Positions 19,315 to 28,281 are shown, counted from the first letter of the stretch. The stretch is 64,000 bases of DNA from Silvibacterium acidisoli (GCA_022870745.1 CP085323.1:1178001-1242000); one strand, 5' to 3'. Notes: a model not told the origin generated them from the letters alone. Program-made: numbers and translations.

Positions 19315-20382
19315 CTATTTCCCTAAATGTTCCACGAAAAAACGTGCCGAGATCTCGTGCATTTCCCGCGATTCCGGCAGGCTCATGTCATTCCAGAAGG
19401 CATGCGGCAGAGCCTCGAAAACAACCTGCTGGGTCGGCACCCCCGCCGCCATGAATTTTCGCTGCAGAATGCTCGTGCCACTGAGCAGAATGTCCCGCCC
19501 GCTGGTAACGAATAGCGTAGGAGGCAACCCCGAGAGATCGGAAAAGACCGGCGACAGCGCTGGATCCTTCACGTCGGTCGTGCCGACGTAATCGCTATTG
19601 TGGACCTTCGCATTCGGCGGATCGAGGTGCCCGGAAAGCCCATTCAACGCATACATCGCCTGCGAGTCTCCGCCACGGCTGAAATCGCCCATGCCGGAGA
19701 AGATGCCCAGAGCCGAGGGCTGAGGCATGCCCAGCTGCTTGAGACGAACCGCAACTTCGCCGGTGAGGATCGCCCCGGCAGAGGTTCCGAAAATGCCGAT
19801 ATTCTTCGGGCGATAGGTCTTAAGCAGCTCTTTGTAAACGGCAATCACATCATCGCGACCTGCAGGGTAAGGGTGCTCGGGAGCCAATCGATAGAGGACA
19901 GCCACGACTTTCACCTGGGCGAGATGCGCCACCGGGATACTCTCGGTCAGCGACCCCGAATCGGAGTTGAAGCCGCCACCATGGATATTGATCAGCACCA
20001 TCTGCTGCTTCTCCGCAGGAACGGAGAGCGGCGTGATGACACGCACCGGCACCCCGGCCATCGTGCTCTCCGTAACATCGACCGGATACAACGCTTTCGC
20101 CTCCGCGCCCGCCCGCGCCTGCCAGGTATCAGTAGTAGACCGGCGTACCTCAAGTGTCTGCGGACGCGCCGCGTCCGACATCGGCTTTGCCAGCATCTTC
20201 TGCGCTTCAGGACTGACAGTCGCTGGAACAGGAATCACACGGGTGATATGAGCCGTGCCTTCCGCGTCGATAAAGCTGGTGTCGGTCTGCGGACCGGACT
20301 GCCTAACGGCCTGATCGGCGGTCTGAGCCATCGCCAGGCCGCACAGGAGCAGCATTACGAACAAAGAGCAATTGCGGAGCAT
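19315..20382 (-). CDS. Secreted alpha/beta hydrolase (acetyl-esterase/HSL-like)
   Basis: The ATG at 20382 has GGAG eight bases upstream and opens a signal peptide (MLRNCSLFVMLLLCGLAMA). The 355-residue protein shows the hormone-sensitive-lipase family oxyanion motif HGGG (NIHGGGFNSDSGS), the nucleophile motif GTSAG (catalytic Ser), an acid in SGRD and the His in EALPHAFW. It should cleave short-chain esters in the periplasm or outside. Upstream codons back to 20433 in the open frame are not part of the gene. Alone on its strand; divergent from the propeller-like lipoprotein. Confidence 0.85.
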   Translation of the reverse strand: MLRNCSLFVMLLLCGLAMAQTADQAVRQSGPQTDTSFIDAEGTAHITRVIPVPATVSPEAQKMLAKPMSDAARPQTLEVRRSTTDTWQARAGAEAKALYPVDVTESTMAGVPVRVITPLSVPAEKQQMVLINIHGGGFNSDSGSLTESIPVAHLAQVKVVAVLYRLAPEHPYPAGRDDVIAVYKELLKTYRPKNIGIFGTSAGAILTGEVAVRLKQLGMPQPSALGIFSGMGDFSRGGDSQAMYALNGLSGHLDPPNAKVHNSDYVGTTDVKDPALSPVFSDLSGLPPTLFVTSGRDILLSGTSILQRKFMAAGVPTQQVVFEALPHAFWNDMSLPESREMHEISARFFVEHLGK

Positions 20383-20552
20383 CTCTATTTCTCCCAGCAG
20401 CTTACGACAGCCTGAAATGTTTGTGCCTGCCACTTAAACACAGTGAAAACCAGGTTGTCGAGTTCTTCGCAGGAAGTTGACCCAGGTTCAGGATCGAAAA
20501 CCTCCGTCATGTGACCATCAGGATTCCGGTTAGGAATCCGGAGCTTACCTTT

Positions 20553-21578
20553 ATGAAACGAAGCTGGTTTCCGGTGCTCGCGTGTTCGTCGCTGGGTTTC
20601 TCCCTTGTGGCAGGTTGCGGCGTCTCCAGTAACTTCCCCGCTATGACTGGAGCCACCGTTTACCTCTCCGGCAGCCAACTCAGCTCGTCGGGAAGCAGCT
20701 CAGCCGTCTACTGGAAGGACGGGACAGCCGTCACTCTGCCTGACAAGGGGCACGGATCCGACGCAACTTCGATTGCTGTCGATACCAGCAATATTTACGT
20801 AGCGGGAACTGTGAGCGACGGCACCAATAACATCGCTACCCTCTGGACGAACGGCACAGCAACTGCCTTAAGCACAGACAGCAGCAGCGCGGCTTCCGTC
20901 GCGATCGCAGGCACGGATGTCTATGTTGCCGGCAGCGACGGAAATACCGCCGAATACTGGAAAAATGGAACTGCTGTGAAGTTGACGGATGGTACGAAGC
21001 CCGCCGCAGCCGAATCCATCTTCATCTCGGGAACCGATGTTTATGCCGCCGGCTATGAAGACAGTGCGGCTGATTCCAGCGGAATACCCGTTGCCAAATA
21101 CTGGAAGAACGGCACCGAGATGGACCTCGGAGCGGGCGCGCAATCCTCTGCCTCGTCCATTTATGTCTCAGGATCCGACATCTATGTCGCTGGTTATACC
21201 TGCGTCAGCGCGGGAGCCGTCTGCAGCCAGGCAGCTACCTGGAAAAACGGAACCCTGACGGTGCTCACCGACGCGGTAAATACCAACGCCACCTCCATAG
21301 TCGTTTCTGGATCGGATGTATACATCGCCGGCAACGGCGGCCCGTCAACCGGCGGCGCCCCCACAATCGCCGGATACTGGAAGAACGGAACTGCCACTCC
21401 GCTCGATAGCGATTCGGAAGGAGTCGACGCGACGCAGGTTCTGGTCTCCGGCACGGATGTCTACGTTTCCGGTTCTCTCGAAACGGCTGCGGGATACTGG
21501 AAGAACGGAACACCCGTTCCGGCCGCCACTGGAGCCGGTGGCTCCCTCGCATCCGGCATTGCCGTCGTCGCCCAGTAA
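20553..21578 (+). CDS. Lipoprotein with seven YWKNGT repeats
   Basis: The ATG at 20553 starts a lipoprotein signal (SLGFSLVAGCG, lipobox Cys near residue 22). The 341-residue protein then has seven copies of a 37-56-residue repeat, each with [YTL]W[KT][ND]GT (for example YWKNGTAVKLT), and most with an SG[ST]D[VI]Y[VI]AG strand. Seven similar units suggest a seven-bladed beta-propeller on the cell surface. No ligand can be inferred. Ser, Thr and Gly rich. It is the only gene on its transcript up to rpmE, whose ribosome site is 80 bases later. Confidence 0.75.
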   Translation: MKRSWFPVLACSSLGFSLVAGCGVSSNFPAMTGATVYLSGSQLSSSGSSSAVYWKDGTAVTLPDKGHGSDATSIAVDTSNIYVAGTVSDGTNNIATLWTNGTATALSTDSSSAASVAIAGTDVYVAGSDGNTAEYWKNGTAVKLTDGTKPAAAESIFISGTDVYAAGYEDSAADSSGIPVAKYWKNGTEMDLGAGAQSSASSIYVSGSDIYVAGYTCVSAGAVCSQAATWKNGTLTVLTDAVNTNATSIVVSGSDVYIAGNGGPSTGGAPTIAGYWKNGTATPLDSDSEGVDATQVLVSGTDVYVSGSLETAAGYWKNGTPVPAATGAGGSLASGIAVVAQ

Positions 21579-21659
21579 CCTATCCCGCAGCAAGGGCTTG
21601 CCAAGCAGGCCAAAAACGACCTAAAATAGGAGAATTGTAGGAAAGGTAATAGACACGCT

Positions 21660-21881
21660 ATGCCTAAGACAGGTATTCATCCCTCTTATAACGAAATCAA
21701 GGTCGCATGCGCCTGTGGCAGCGTTTTCGCCACCCGCTCGACCCACAAGGGCGACATTCACGTGGAAATCTGCTCCGCATGCCACCCGTACTTCACCGGC
21801 AAGCAGAAGCTGATCGACACGGCCGGCCGCGTTGAGCGTTTCCGCCGCAAGTACGCCAAGACGGAAGCCGCAGCCAAGTAA
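21660..21881 (+). CDS. rpmE: 50S ribosomal protein L31
   Basis: The 73-residue protein has the L31 core: [23 protein letters not shown] followed by [14 protein letters not shown], with C-x-C and C-x-x-C pairs giving the zinc-binding (C+) form of L31. L31 bridges the ribosomal subunits. A possible ribosome site (GGAAAGG) lies 13 bases upstream. The first strong terminator follows. Confidence 0.96.
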   Translation: MPKTGIHPSYNEIKVACACGSVFATRSTHKGDIHVEICSACHPYFTGKQKLIDTAGRVERFRRKYAKTEAAAK

Positions 21882-21903
21882 GGGTCTGCCAGCAGGATCG
21901 ACA

Positions 21904-21930
21904 AAGGCCTCCGCAATCGCGGGGGCTTTT
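21904..21930 (+). terminator. Terminator of rpmE
   Basis: An 11-bp stem with two G-T wobble pairs (from AAGGCCTCCGC at 21904-21914 to 21919-21929) closes the loop AATC and is followed by a short T run. It lies just before the start of dus. Confidence 0.75.
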
Positions 21931-21944
21931 GCTTGGTGTTACGC

Positions 21945-23105
21945 ATGAAGAAGCATTGGGACAACCCGAACGAGCACACGATGCCCGAGAGCACCCGTGT
22001 GCCTGCATCCTTCATCATCGGCAACGTAGCGGTGGCTCCGGCAACGGTGCTCGCCCCCATGGCCGGTGTGACGGATACGGTCTTCCGCCGCTTCATTCGT
22101 AATGCCAGCGTCTTTTCCGCGGACGCGACCTCTGATGCTTCGGTCGATACCGAGGTCACGAACCAGCAGTCCGGCTGCGGACTCATCATGACCGAGTTCA
22201 CCTCGGCCGACGGCCTGTCGCGCATGCGCGAATCGAAGCGCAAGCGCTACCTGACCTTCTACGAGGACGAGCACCCGATCTCGGCGCAGCTCTTCGGCTC
22301 GAATCCGGACACGCTCGCCGATGCCGCCCGCATCGTCGAAGAAACCGGCTTCGACATGGTCGACCTGAACCTCGGCTGCCCCTCGAAGCGCGTTACCTCC
22401 TGCAACGGAGGCAGCGGCCTGCTACGTGACCTGCCCGCCATTGCGAAGATCTTCGAAGCCGTTCGCGCCGCCGTCACCATTCCCTTTACGGTCAAGTTCC
22501 GCATGGGCTGGAACGACTCGCAGATCATCTGCGTCGAGCTGGCACGCATGGCGCAGGAGAGCGGACTGAACGCCGTCGCGCTCCACGCCCGCACCCGCGA
22601 GCAGGGCTACACCGGCCAGGCACGCTGGGAGTGGATCGCCGCCGTGAAGGACGCCGTCACCATCCCGGTCATCGGTAACGGAGACATCCGCACGCCCGAA
22701 GACGCCGCCGCCATGGTAGCCCAGACCAACTGCGACGCCGTCATGATCGGCCGCGCCGCGCCGCAGAATCCGTGGCTCTTCCGCCAGATCGCCCAGTACA
22801 CCGCGCTCGGACGCTACGACGAACCGACCGACCTCGACCGCTACCGGATGATCAAGACCTACTTCCAGATGCTGCTAGAGGCCGACTTCCCGGAATCACA
22901 GGGCAAGATGAAGCAGTTCGCCTCCTGGTTCACCCACGGAGTACCCGGAGGCGCCCGTCTGCGCAAATCCATCTTCGCGGCCAAGAAAGGCGACGCCGTC
23001 CTCGAAGCCGTCGAAGAGTTCTTCGCAACACCCCGCCCCGATGCAGACGAACCCGTCGAAGTAGTCGACGCCGCAGAGCTGGTCACAACGACCGTCTGCG
23101 ATTAA
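21945..23105 (+). CDS. dus: tRNA-dihydrouridine synthase (Dus family)
   Basis: Dus enzymes reduce uridines in the tRNA D-loop with FMN and NADPH. The 386-residue protein has VLAPMAGVTDTVFRR at the start of the TIM barrel, DLNLGCPSKRVT with the active-site Cys of the motif GCP, the FMN-binding KFRMGWND, VALHARTREQGYTGQA, PVIGNGDI and VMIGRAAPQNPW. The insertion after residue 40 (SVFSADATSDASVDTEVTNQ) is longer than in E. coli DusB. Start: ATG 21945, or ATG 21981, which has a clearer family-like N-terminus; TTG at 21933 would overlap the rpmE terminator. It is not possible to name dusA, B or C safely; the overall pattern is DusB-like. Confidence 0.9.
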   Translation: MKKHWDNPNEHTMPESTRVPASFIIGNVAVAPATVLAPMAGVTDTVFRRFIRNASVFSADATSDASVDTEVTNQQSGCGLIMTEFTSADGLSRMRESKRKRYLTFYEDEHPISAQLFGSNPDTLADAARIVEETGFDMVDLNLGCPSKRVTSCNGGSGLLRDLPAIAKIFEAVRAAVTIPFTVKFRMGWNDSQIICVELARMAQESGLNAVALHARTREQGYTGQARWEWIAAVKDAVTIPVIGNGDIRTPEDAAAMVAQTNCDAVMIGRAAPQNPWLFRQIAQYTALGRYDEPTDLDRYRMIKTYFQMLLEADFPESQGKMKQFASWFTHGVPGGARLRKSIFAAKKGDAVLEAVEEFFATPRPDADEPVEVVDAAELVTTTVCD

Positions 23106-23143
23106 GGCACTCTTTCCAAAGTCTCCAAGAAACTTGCCTCAAG

Positions 23144-23254
23144 CGATTGAGGCAAAAGTTGACGACGATCTCCCGAACAAGATTACTGGCGATAAGTCAA
23201 CTTATCGTTACTAACCCGGGCACGATGAGTGCACTGGCGATTTGGCGTAAACCC
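23144..23254. repeat. Structured ~110-bp intergenic element, copy 1
   Basis: This stretch begins CGATTGAGGCAAAAG and is similar over about 110 bases to 27804-27915, with mostly A/G and C/T differences. A perfect 8-bp inverted repeat (AAGTTGAC at 23156-23163 with 23196-23203) lies inside. Just before it, TTGCCTCA at 23134-23141 pairs with 23148-23155, a terminator-like hairpin after dus. Confidence 0.5.
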
Positions 23255-23366
23255 AGACGGATCAGTGGCGGGAAGCGCGTTTGACGGGATTCTTCACTTC
23301 GAAAGCTGCGCCTGGTTCGGGGCCAAAGGAATGTAAGATTTATGGCAATCCGGAGAATTGAGCCAA

Positions 23367-25427
23367 ATGCATCTCAAAAAATTGGAAATCCGCAACTTTC
23401 GCGCAATCGCTGAATTGACCGTCGATCTCGTAGACGGAGCGAATCTCTTGGTCGGGCCGAACGCGGTTGGCAAGACGACCGTCTTAGAGGCGATCAGGAT
23501 GGCCAAAGGAATCTTGGCTCCGAGGACACAAAACGAGGCCCGTCAGATTCTGATTAATCTCGGAGTTATGTCCCCGAACCTGCCTCAGCAGATAAACTAC
23601 GGGGCCATCGCGCGCGACAGTGACAAGCCGGTGACAGTGAATTGTACGTTTGAGCTCTCTGCTACCGAGATTGGTCGACTGCCAGAATACGTCGAGAAGC
23701 TCGCACAGCAAGTCGTCGCGGCGCAGCACGGGATCGGAATGGATAATGGCCCTCTGACGCTTGTTCAGTTTCTGTCTTCTCCGTCCGGACAAGCAGCAAT
23801 GCAGGCGGCTGCGCCCTTTATCCAAGAGGCTATCGCGAGGTTCGCCAGAGAGAAAGAGTGCAGGATGTTCTTGACCGGCGATCCAAAGATGGGGTTCCGG
23901 GGGGAAGACGGAATATCGCAGGCCCTGTTCGCGGTCATGGAAAACTCGTTGGCACCAAATCAAACGCTGTTTAGCTATTTCACTGCAGATAGAGCAATGC
24001 CCGTCGGCGAGACGCCAATTCAACTCGGCGCTGCCGACGCACAGCAGCAACTTGAATCTCATAACTCCAATCCGTCATTAAAGTATCAACGATTCAAGAA
24101 CGTCATTTTCTCCTCAATGGTCGAGAGCGATGAGAGCGCCCTGAAACAGAAGGAAACATTCAAGGAGATATTTGAGACTCTATTGAGGGAAAAGAGCATT
24201 GAGAAGTTCACCGTAAACAGGTTCGGCCAAGCGTCGATCCTAATTCGCGATATTTCCTCTGACAAAATATTTGACATCGATTCCATGAGCAGCGGGGAGA
24301 AGGGCTTAATCCTCACCCTCCTAATCATGTCCAAGGCGATCGCAGTTGACGGCTTTGTCCTCATTGACGAACTAGAATTGCACTTGAACCCTGCGGTGCA
24401 CAAGGATCTGCTCGATTTCCTTCTAGACAAGTATCTGCTACCAAAGAGCATCCAAGCCATTATCTGCACGCACTCTCCAGGAGTGATGAGCGCTGCTCTT
24501 CGAAGAGCGGATTGTAAGGTTTTTCATATAAGGCGGGGCTCACCTATTTCTCCCATCAGGCGGCACGACCAGCCCGAGGCAGTCGAGGCGCTGAAACTAT
24601 TGGGGACCTCGGAGATTGAGGAACTCCTTTACGAAGCCACGGTCTTTGTTGAGGGGCCAGACGACGTGGAGCTATTGGAATTCGCCTTCAGAAGCGCTCT
24701 CGCCCGGGTAAAGTTTAGAGAACTCATGGGCAGGGGGGAGGTTGAAAAGTTAATACTGAAACTGCAGCAAGCAGACAGGATGGGCCAAAAGGAAAACATA
24801 TCCTACTTCTTGTTCGATTTTGACAACCGCCCAGCAGGGCTGACCGATACACCCAAGGTAAAAGTCAAGCAGTGGGAGCGCTATTGCTTGGAAAACTACC
24901 TGCTTGAACCAGAGGTTCTGTACGACATTGTAAGGCTAGATTGCAAGCCTAAGACTTGGCCAGCGAGCCTTGGGGAGGCAACAAAGCAGTTTGCCCAAAT
25001 AGCAAAGAAGCAACTTCACTCCATAATCGTCGATGAGGTGTATAAGGAGTACGGGTTTGGCGATATTCGCCTAAGAGGCAACGATAAGGCTCACGACTTC
25101 CCTAGCTCCGCGAACAACATCTTTAAGAAGATTGAGACATTGAAGACACAACTGGCACCGTTGTCCGAAGCGGATTGGACGGCTGAATTCGTGCAGCGTT
25201 GCGCGTCCCGGCTTCAGGAGCGGGAGCAGGAGTGGGACAGCTCCTGGAAGCAGAAATGCAATGGCAAACAGTTCTTCAAAGACCTAAACCGCTATGCCGG
25301 AGATTTCGGAGTAGATTGGCTTGGCCTGAAGAAGCGCCTGCTTGCAGGCAACAGAGATGCCGACAATGGAGGTACCGAGAGCTGGAAACTCTTGCGCGGA
25401 ACATTGCAGGACCTCCTCGGCGCATAA
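23367..25427 (+). CDS. AAA ATPase fused to DUF4435 (fused PARIS/OLD-like defence candidate)
   Basis: The 686-residue protein (ATG 23367; a TTG at 23358 is possible) has an SMC/OLD-like ABC ATPase N-terminus: FRAIAELTVDLVDGANLLVG, Walker A GPNAVGKT at residues 30-37, a long insert, signature SSGEKG near 307, Walker B VLIDELELHLNP near 330 and switch His in ICTHSPG near 366. A second domain from about 420 begins VFVEGPDDVELLEFAF, then SYFLFDFDN and WERYCLENYLLEPE, the marks of DUF4435, a Toprim-related nuclease fold. AriA (ATPase) and AriB (DUF4435) of the PARIS anti-phage system have the same two parts, and fused forms are known. Base use is more AT-rich than its neighbours, with ATA, AGG and AAA codons, suggesting transfer. 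It is a lone gene flanked by repeats. Confidence 0.75.
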   Translation: MHLKKLEIRNFRAIAELTVDLVDGANLLVGPNAVGKTTVLEAIRMAKGILAPRTQNEARQILINLGVMSPNLPQQINYGAIARDSDKPVTVNCTFELSATEIGRLPEYVEKLAQQVVAAQHGIGMDNGPLTLVQFLSSPSGQAAMQAAAPFIQEAIARFAREKECRMFLTGDPKMGFRGEDGISQALFAVMENSLAPNQTLFSYFTADRAMPVGETPIQLGAADAQQQLESHNSNPSLKYQRFKNVIFSSMVESDESALKQKETFKEIFETLLREKSIEKFTVNRFGQASILIRDISSDKIFDIDSMSSGEKGLILTLLIMSKAIAVDGFVLIDELELHLNPAVHKDLLDFLLDKYLLPKSIQAIICTHSPGVMSAALRRADCKVFHIRRGSPISPIRRHDQPEAVEALKLLGTSEIEELLYEATVFVEGPDDVELLEFAFRSALARVKFRELMGRGEVEKLILKLQQADRMGQKENISYFLFDFDNRPAGLTDTPKVKVKQWERYCLENYLLEPEVLYDIVRLDCKPKTWPASLGEATKQFAQIAKKQLHSIIVDEVYKEYGFGDIRLRGNDKAHDFPSSANNIFKKIETLKTQLAPLSEADWTAEFVQRCASRLQEREQEWDSSWKQKCNGKQFFKDLNRYAGDFGVDWLGLKKRLLAGNRDADNGGTESWKLLRGTLQDLLGA

Positions 25428-25634
25428 AGTTTGCCGGGGCTGGGCATGCCCCTCAACACTGTTCATAAAGTTATGAAAATTGTCGGTATCCAGGCCGTTT
25501 CCGTGAGGTCGCCTTATGGCTTCTGACGGGCGGTCACGTCAGAAGTCAACTGTCGATAACAGGCCAACGCGCTCATTTATCATGAGGGTTCCGCACCGAT
25601 GCTCTAGTCCTTACAAACGCGTCTAGTGGAACCT
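25428..25634. other. Intergenic region after the AAA-DUF4435 gene
   Basis: A perfect 9-bp hairpin (CTTCTGACG at 25520-25528 with 25537-25545) could end the upstream gene. No ORF is supported. The rest up to the palindrome at 25635 shows nothing recognisable. Confidence 0.4.
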
Positions 25635-25682
25635 GTGCCATCCCACTCATGCCGCGATGTAGCTGCGTCATGAATGGGGCAC
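25635..25682. repeat. 48-bp dispersed palindrome, copy A
   Basis: Left arm GTGCCATCCCACTCATGCCG and right arm TGCGTCATGAATGGGGCAC are imperfect complements around a GATGTAGC-like centre. Near-identical copies lie at 27756-27800 and 30690-30735. It behaves as a REP-like element between two genes. Confidence 0.75.
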
Positions 25683-25733
25683 CCGGGATGATCTGCGCTT
25701 ACCTCATCTTCTTCGCAAGCGGGAAGGGCCCGG

Positions 25734-27599
25734 CTAGCGTCCGTCCTTCAGAAACGCCTTATCGTTGATGAATACCGCCTTGGGGTCCGGGTCTTGATTC
25801 TCAAAGACCGCCGTGTACAGTTCCGGCTCACCGCTCGACGGAGTCAGCGTCAGTGTGTATCCGTCGAACTTGTACTGACCGCTACCCAGTCCTCGATTGC
25901 TCATCGTCGTCGCTCCCGCAGATCCGGTTTGGAAGCTCGCCGATGAGAATCCGGATTTCTGATAGCTGCCATTTGGGGTGAAGGAGATGAATGTCTGCGC
26001 CACCACGCTGTGCGATCCGCCGATGTTGCCCGTCTGCGCGAAGGTGCTCGTGTACTTGCCGGCCAGCGTCTTGCCGTGCACCGGAAGCACTTCAAAGGCC
26101 CTGGTGCTGTGATAGCTGGCGATGATCGAGTGTCCGGGCTCACCAGCGGTGAAGGGCGAACTCGTGTGCGTCACCAGTCCGTACGCATCGCGTTCCGTGA
26201 AGGTGAGCGTGCCACCTTCCAGCTTGTACGTGCCGCATTTCTTCGGAGCCTGGTGGCAGGCCTCGGCGAAGTTCAGATCGAGCACATGTCCGCCCTCAGG
26301 CAGACCAAAGTACGCCTGCCCGGTCGGCAGCAGAACTACGTATTCACGGCGTGCCACCAGATCCATGCCGCCGAGCGGATTGAGCTGGTTCTGCAGGGCC
26401 GAGCCAAAAAACAGGCCGGACCGGCCGCCCGCCATCTTCTCCGGATGCAGCGGATCCCATGTTCCGCTTCCGTCCCCGTGCAGTACCGCGGCGGACATCA
26501 TGTCGTCCAACTGGTTGCGAAACTTGATATTCTCTCCGCCCCAGTCCCCGCTGATTAAAAGCGCCATCTGCAACTTCCCGCCTATGGCGTACCCCACGGC
26601 GGCAATGTCTTCACGCTGCCGGTTCACCACTCCCGAGTCCAGCACATATATTGCAGGGCTGCCCCCGCCTGTCGTGCCCGAATGCGGATATTTGAAGGTC
26701 AATCCGGTGCCCGGGAAGTTGGCGCGCACGCCGCTGTAAAGTGCTTGCTCGGGGCTGCCGCTCAGAGGCACGGTCGTGAGCAAAATCACCGCCGCTGTGT
26801 GTTGCGTCTGCGTCTTGAGGATTGCCGCCTCGGGAGTATTTTTCTGCACCGTCCATCCCGGCGGAGGCGTCACCGTCATTGCGCCCACGGTGATCGCGCC
26901 AGCCCCCGATACCGGCTGCGCAACTCCGAGCGCATGCGCGGTCTCCGCTGCTGTTCCCGAGCTCGCGGTCGTACCGGCTGCAGCCGTAGCCGTGGAGGCG
27001 GTGGCTGTCGCGGCTGGAGAGGGTTGGGTGTGCACAGGCTCAGGCAGCATCGATGGAGCGGCATCGGCCTTCTTCGCACGCCCTTCACCGCCGCCGTTTG
27101 CCCCCTGATCCATTCCCATCAGGTCAGGAGCATTTGCAGCCTTTTGTGTAGCCGATGGATCGTGTGCCGGATTGCGCAATGTGCGCGCCAGCATCGTGCA
27201 GGACAGCGTGCTCTTGAAGCGATGCCTGTTCAGTTCCATCTGCTCGGCGAGCTTCGCATTCTGGAAGGCATGCTGCAGGGCAGGATCGTTCGCGATCCTG
27301 GTCTTCGCGTCCTCCCAGTGGTTGCGCTGCTCCCAACCCTGCATCTGCACGGTGTAGCCCGACGCGCCGAGAGAATTGGCTCCCATGCAATAGCCTACGT
27401 AGGCGTCAACGAAGCCTCCCTGCTCGGCAACCGTCTGCAACCCGGGATCGGACGCCTTTTGCGGAGCCGGCATGGTTACGGGAGGCGATGCCGGAGCAGG
27501 CGTCTGGGCGGATGTCTGAGCAGGCGTCGATTGTGTTTGCGAAAGTAGCGGGAACGAAATCAGACCCATAGCCGAAACGAACGCGAGCAGTGTTCGCAA
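25734..27599 (-). CDS. Large secreted protein of unknown function
   Basis: The 621-residue protein has a signal peptide (MRTLLAFVSAMGLISFPLLS) and a Pro/Ala/Thr-rich segment. Residues about 50-150 form a conserved-looking helical domain with few cysteines (VDAYVGYCMGANS, FKSTLSCTMLARTL). A second low-complexity linker (Ala/Thr rich, about 190-230) leads to a C-terminal part with PPGWTVQKN, typical of a PsbP/Mog1-like fold, and then an extended beta-rich region. No known family was recognised. It stands alone between repeat copies A and B, which hints at a recently shuffled region. Confidence 0.6.
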   Translation of the reverse strand: MRTLLAFVSAMGLISFPLLSQTQSTPAQTSAQTPAPASPPVTMPAPQKASDPGLQTVAEQGGFVDAYVGYCMGANSLGASGYTVQMQGWEQRNHWEDAKTRIANDPALQHAFQNAKLAEQMELNRHRFKSTLSCTMLARTLRNPAHDPSATQKAANAPDLMGMDQGANGGGEGRAKKADAAPSMLPEPVHTQPSPAATATASTATAAAGTTASSGTAAETAHALGVAQPVSGAGAITVGAMTVTPPPGWTVQKNTPEAAILKTQTQHTAAVILLTTVPLSGSPEQALYSGVRANFPGTGLTFKYPHSGTTGGGSPAIYVLDSGVVNRQREDIAAVGYAIGGKLQMALLISGDWGGENIKFRNQLDDMMSAAVLHGDGSGTWDPLHPEKMAGGRSGLFFGSALQNQLNPLGGMDLVARREYVVLLPTGQAYFGLPEGGHVLDLNFAEACHQAPKKCGTYKLEGGTLTFTERDAYGLVTHTSSPFTAGEPGHSIIASYHSTRAFEVLPVHGKTLAGKYTSTFAQTGNIGGSHSVVAQTFISFTPNGSYQKSGFSSASFQTGSAGATTMSNRGLGSGQYKFDGYTLTLTPSSGEPELYTAVFENQDPDPKAVFINDKAFLKDGR

Positions 27600-27755
27600 T
27601 GGGAAAACCTCTTATTTTTGATTGATTGGTACAAGAATGTTTCTACTTCGCAGGAGTGAGAGTGCAAAAGTAGCGTAGGGGTTTGCTTCCCGGACATTTC
27701 AAACCCATGAATTTTTGACTCGCAACAAGCGCGCCGATTCCAACCACGTTGGTTA
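27600..27755. other. Promoter region of the 621-residue secreted protein gene
   Basis: About 155 bases, including an AT-rich stretch at 27601-27640. A short minus-strand ORF at 27560-27799 is only a chance translation of the palindrome. Nothing further is seen. Confidence 0.35.
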
Positions 27756-27800
27756 GCCATCCCACTCATGCCGCGATGAAGCGGCGTCATGAATGGCACC
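27756..27800. repeat. 48-bp dispersed palindrome, copy B
   Basis: The sequence GCCATCCCACTCATGCCGCG and the right arm GCGTCATGAATGGCACC match copy A with small changes; three G residues of the right arm are missing. It is followed within 5 bases by copy 2 of the ~110-bp element. Confidence 0.75.
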
Positions 27801-27803
27801 CGG

Positions 27804-27915
27804 CGATTGGGGCAAAAGTTGGCGGCGATGATCTCCTAAAACAACATCACTGACGACGAGCCGCCTTATAAGGCCCAACCGGTGTGGCTCGAATGACGAG
27901 TGCGGCGGTTGTCAG
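27804..27915. repeat. Structured ~110-bp intergenic element, copy 2
   Basis: It shares the opening CGATTG-GGCAAAAGTTG with copy 1 at 23144 and aligns to its end with mostly transitions. The inner pairing is kept in part: AAGTTGGC at 27816-27823 faces GCCGCCTT at 27860-27867, where one A-T pair of copy 1 became G-C. Confidence 0.5.
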
Positions 27916-27921
27916 GATTTG

Positions 27922-28281
27922 TTAAGCCTTCGATCTTACAGGCACGATTCCTCTGCGATCCATCCAGACCTTTCCCCATAAGTCCAGCTTCAAAAGAATC
28001 GGTTGGAGAGATCTTCCTTCGTCGGTAAGACTGTATTCAACCTTAGGCGGGACGACAGGGTATACCTTCCTGCTCACCAAGCCATCGTCTTCAAGCTCAC
28101 GAAGCTGCTTGATGACCATGCGAGGCGAAGCACCGGCAGCAAGTCGTGTGAGTTGATTGAACCGCAGGGTTCCCTCCAAGAGGTGATAGAGAAAGACGCC
28201 TTTCCACTTGCCTCCGATGCGATTCAACGCGGCCTCGATCGCGCATCCAGGGATTTCGTCGTACTCTCTTTTCTTGCTCAA
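27922..28281 (-). CDS. HxlR family transcriptional regulator
   Basis: A winged-helix redox- or aldehyde-responsive regulator of about 119 residues. The family marks are visible: GCAIEAALNRIGGKWKGVFL with the conserved Cys that can act as sensor, RFNQLTRLAAGASPRMVIKQ as the recognition helix, and KVEYSLTDEGRSL. The listed frame can start at a GTG at 28299, but that codon lies inside a perfect palindrome and has no ribosome site; the TTG at 28281 is preceded by AGGAAGAG and was preferred. It is divergent from the Old Yellow Enzyme gene and very likely controls it. Confidence 0.88.
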   Translation of the reverse strand: MSKKREYDEIPGCAIEAALNRIGGKWKGVFLYHLLEGTLRFNQLTRLAAGASPRMVIKQLRELEDDGLVSRKVYPVVPPKVEYSLTDEGRSLQPILLKLDLWGKVWMDRRGIVPVRSKA

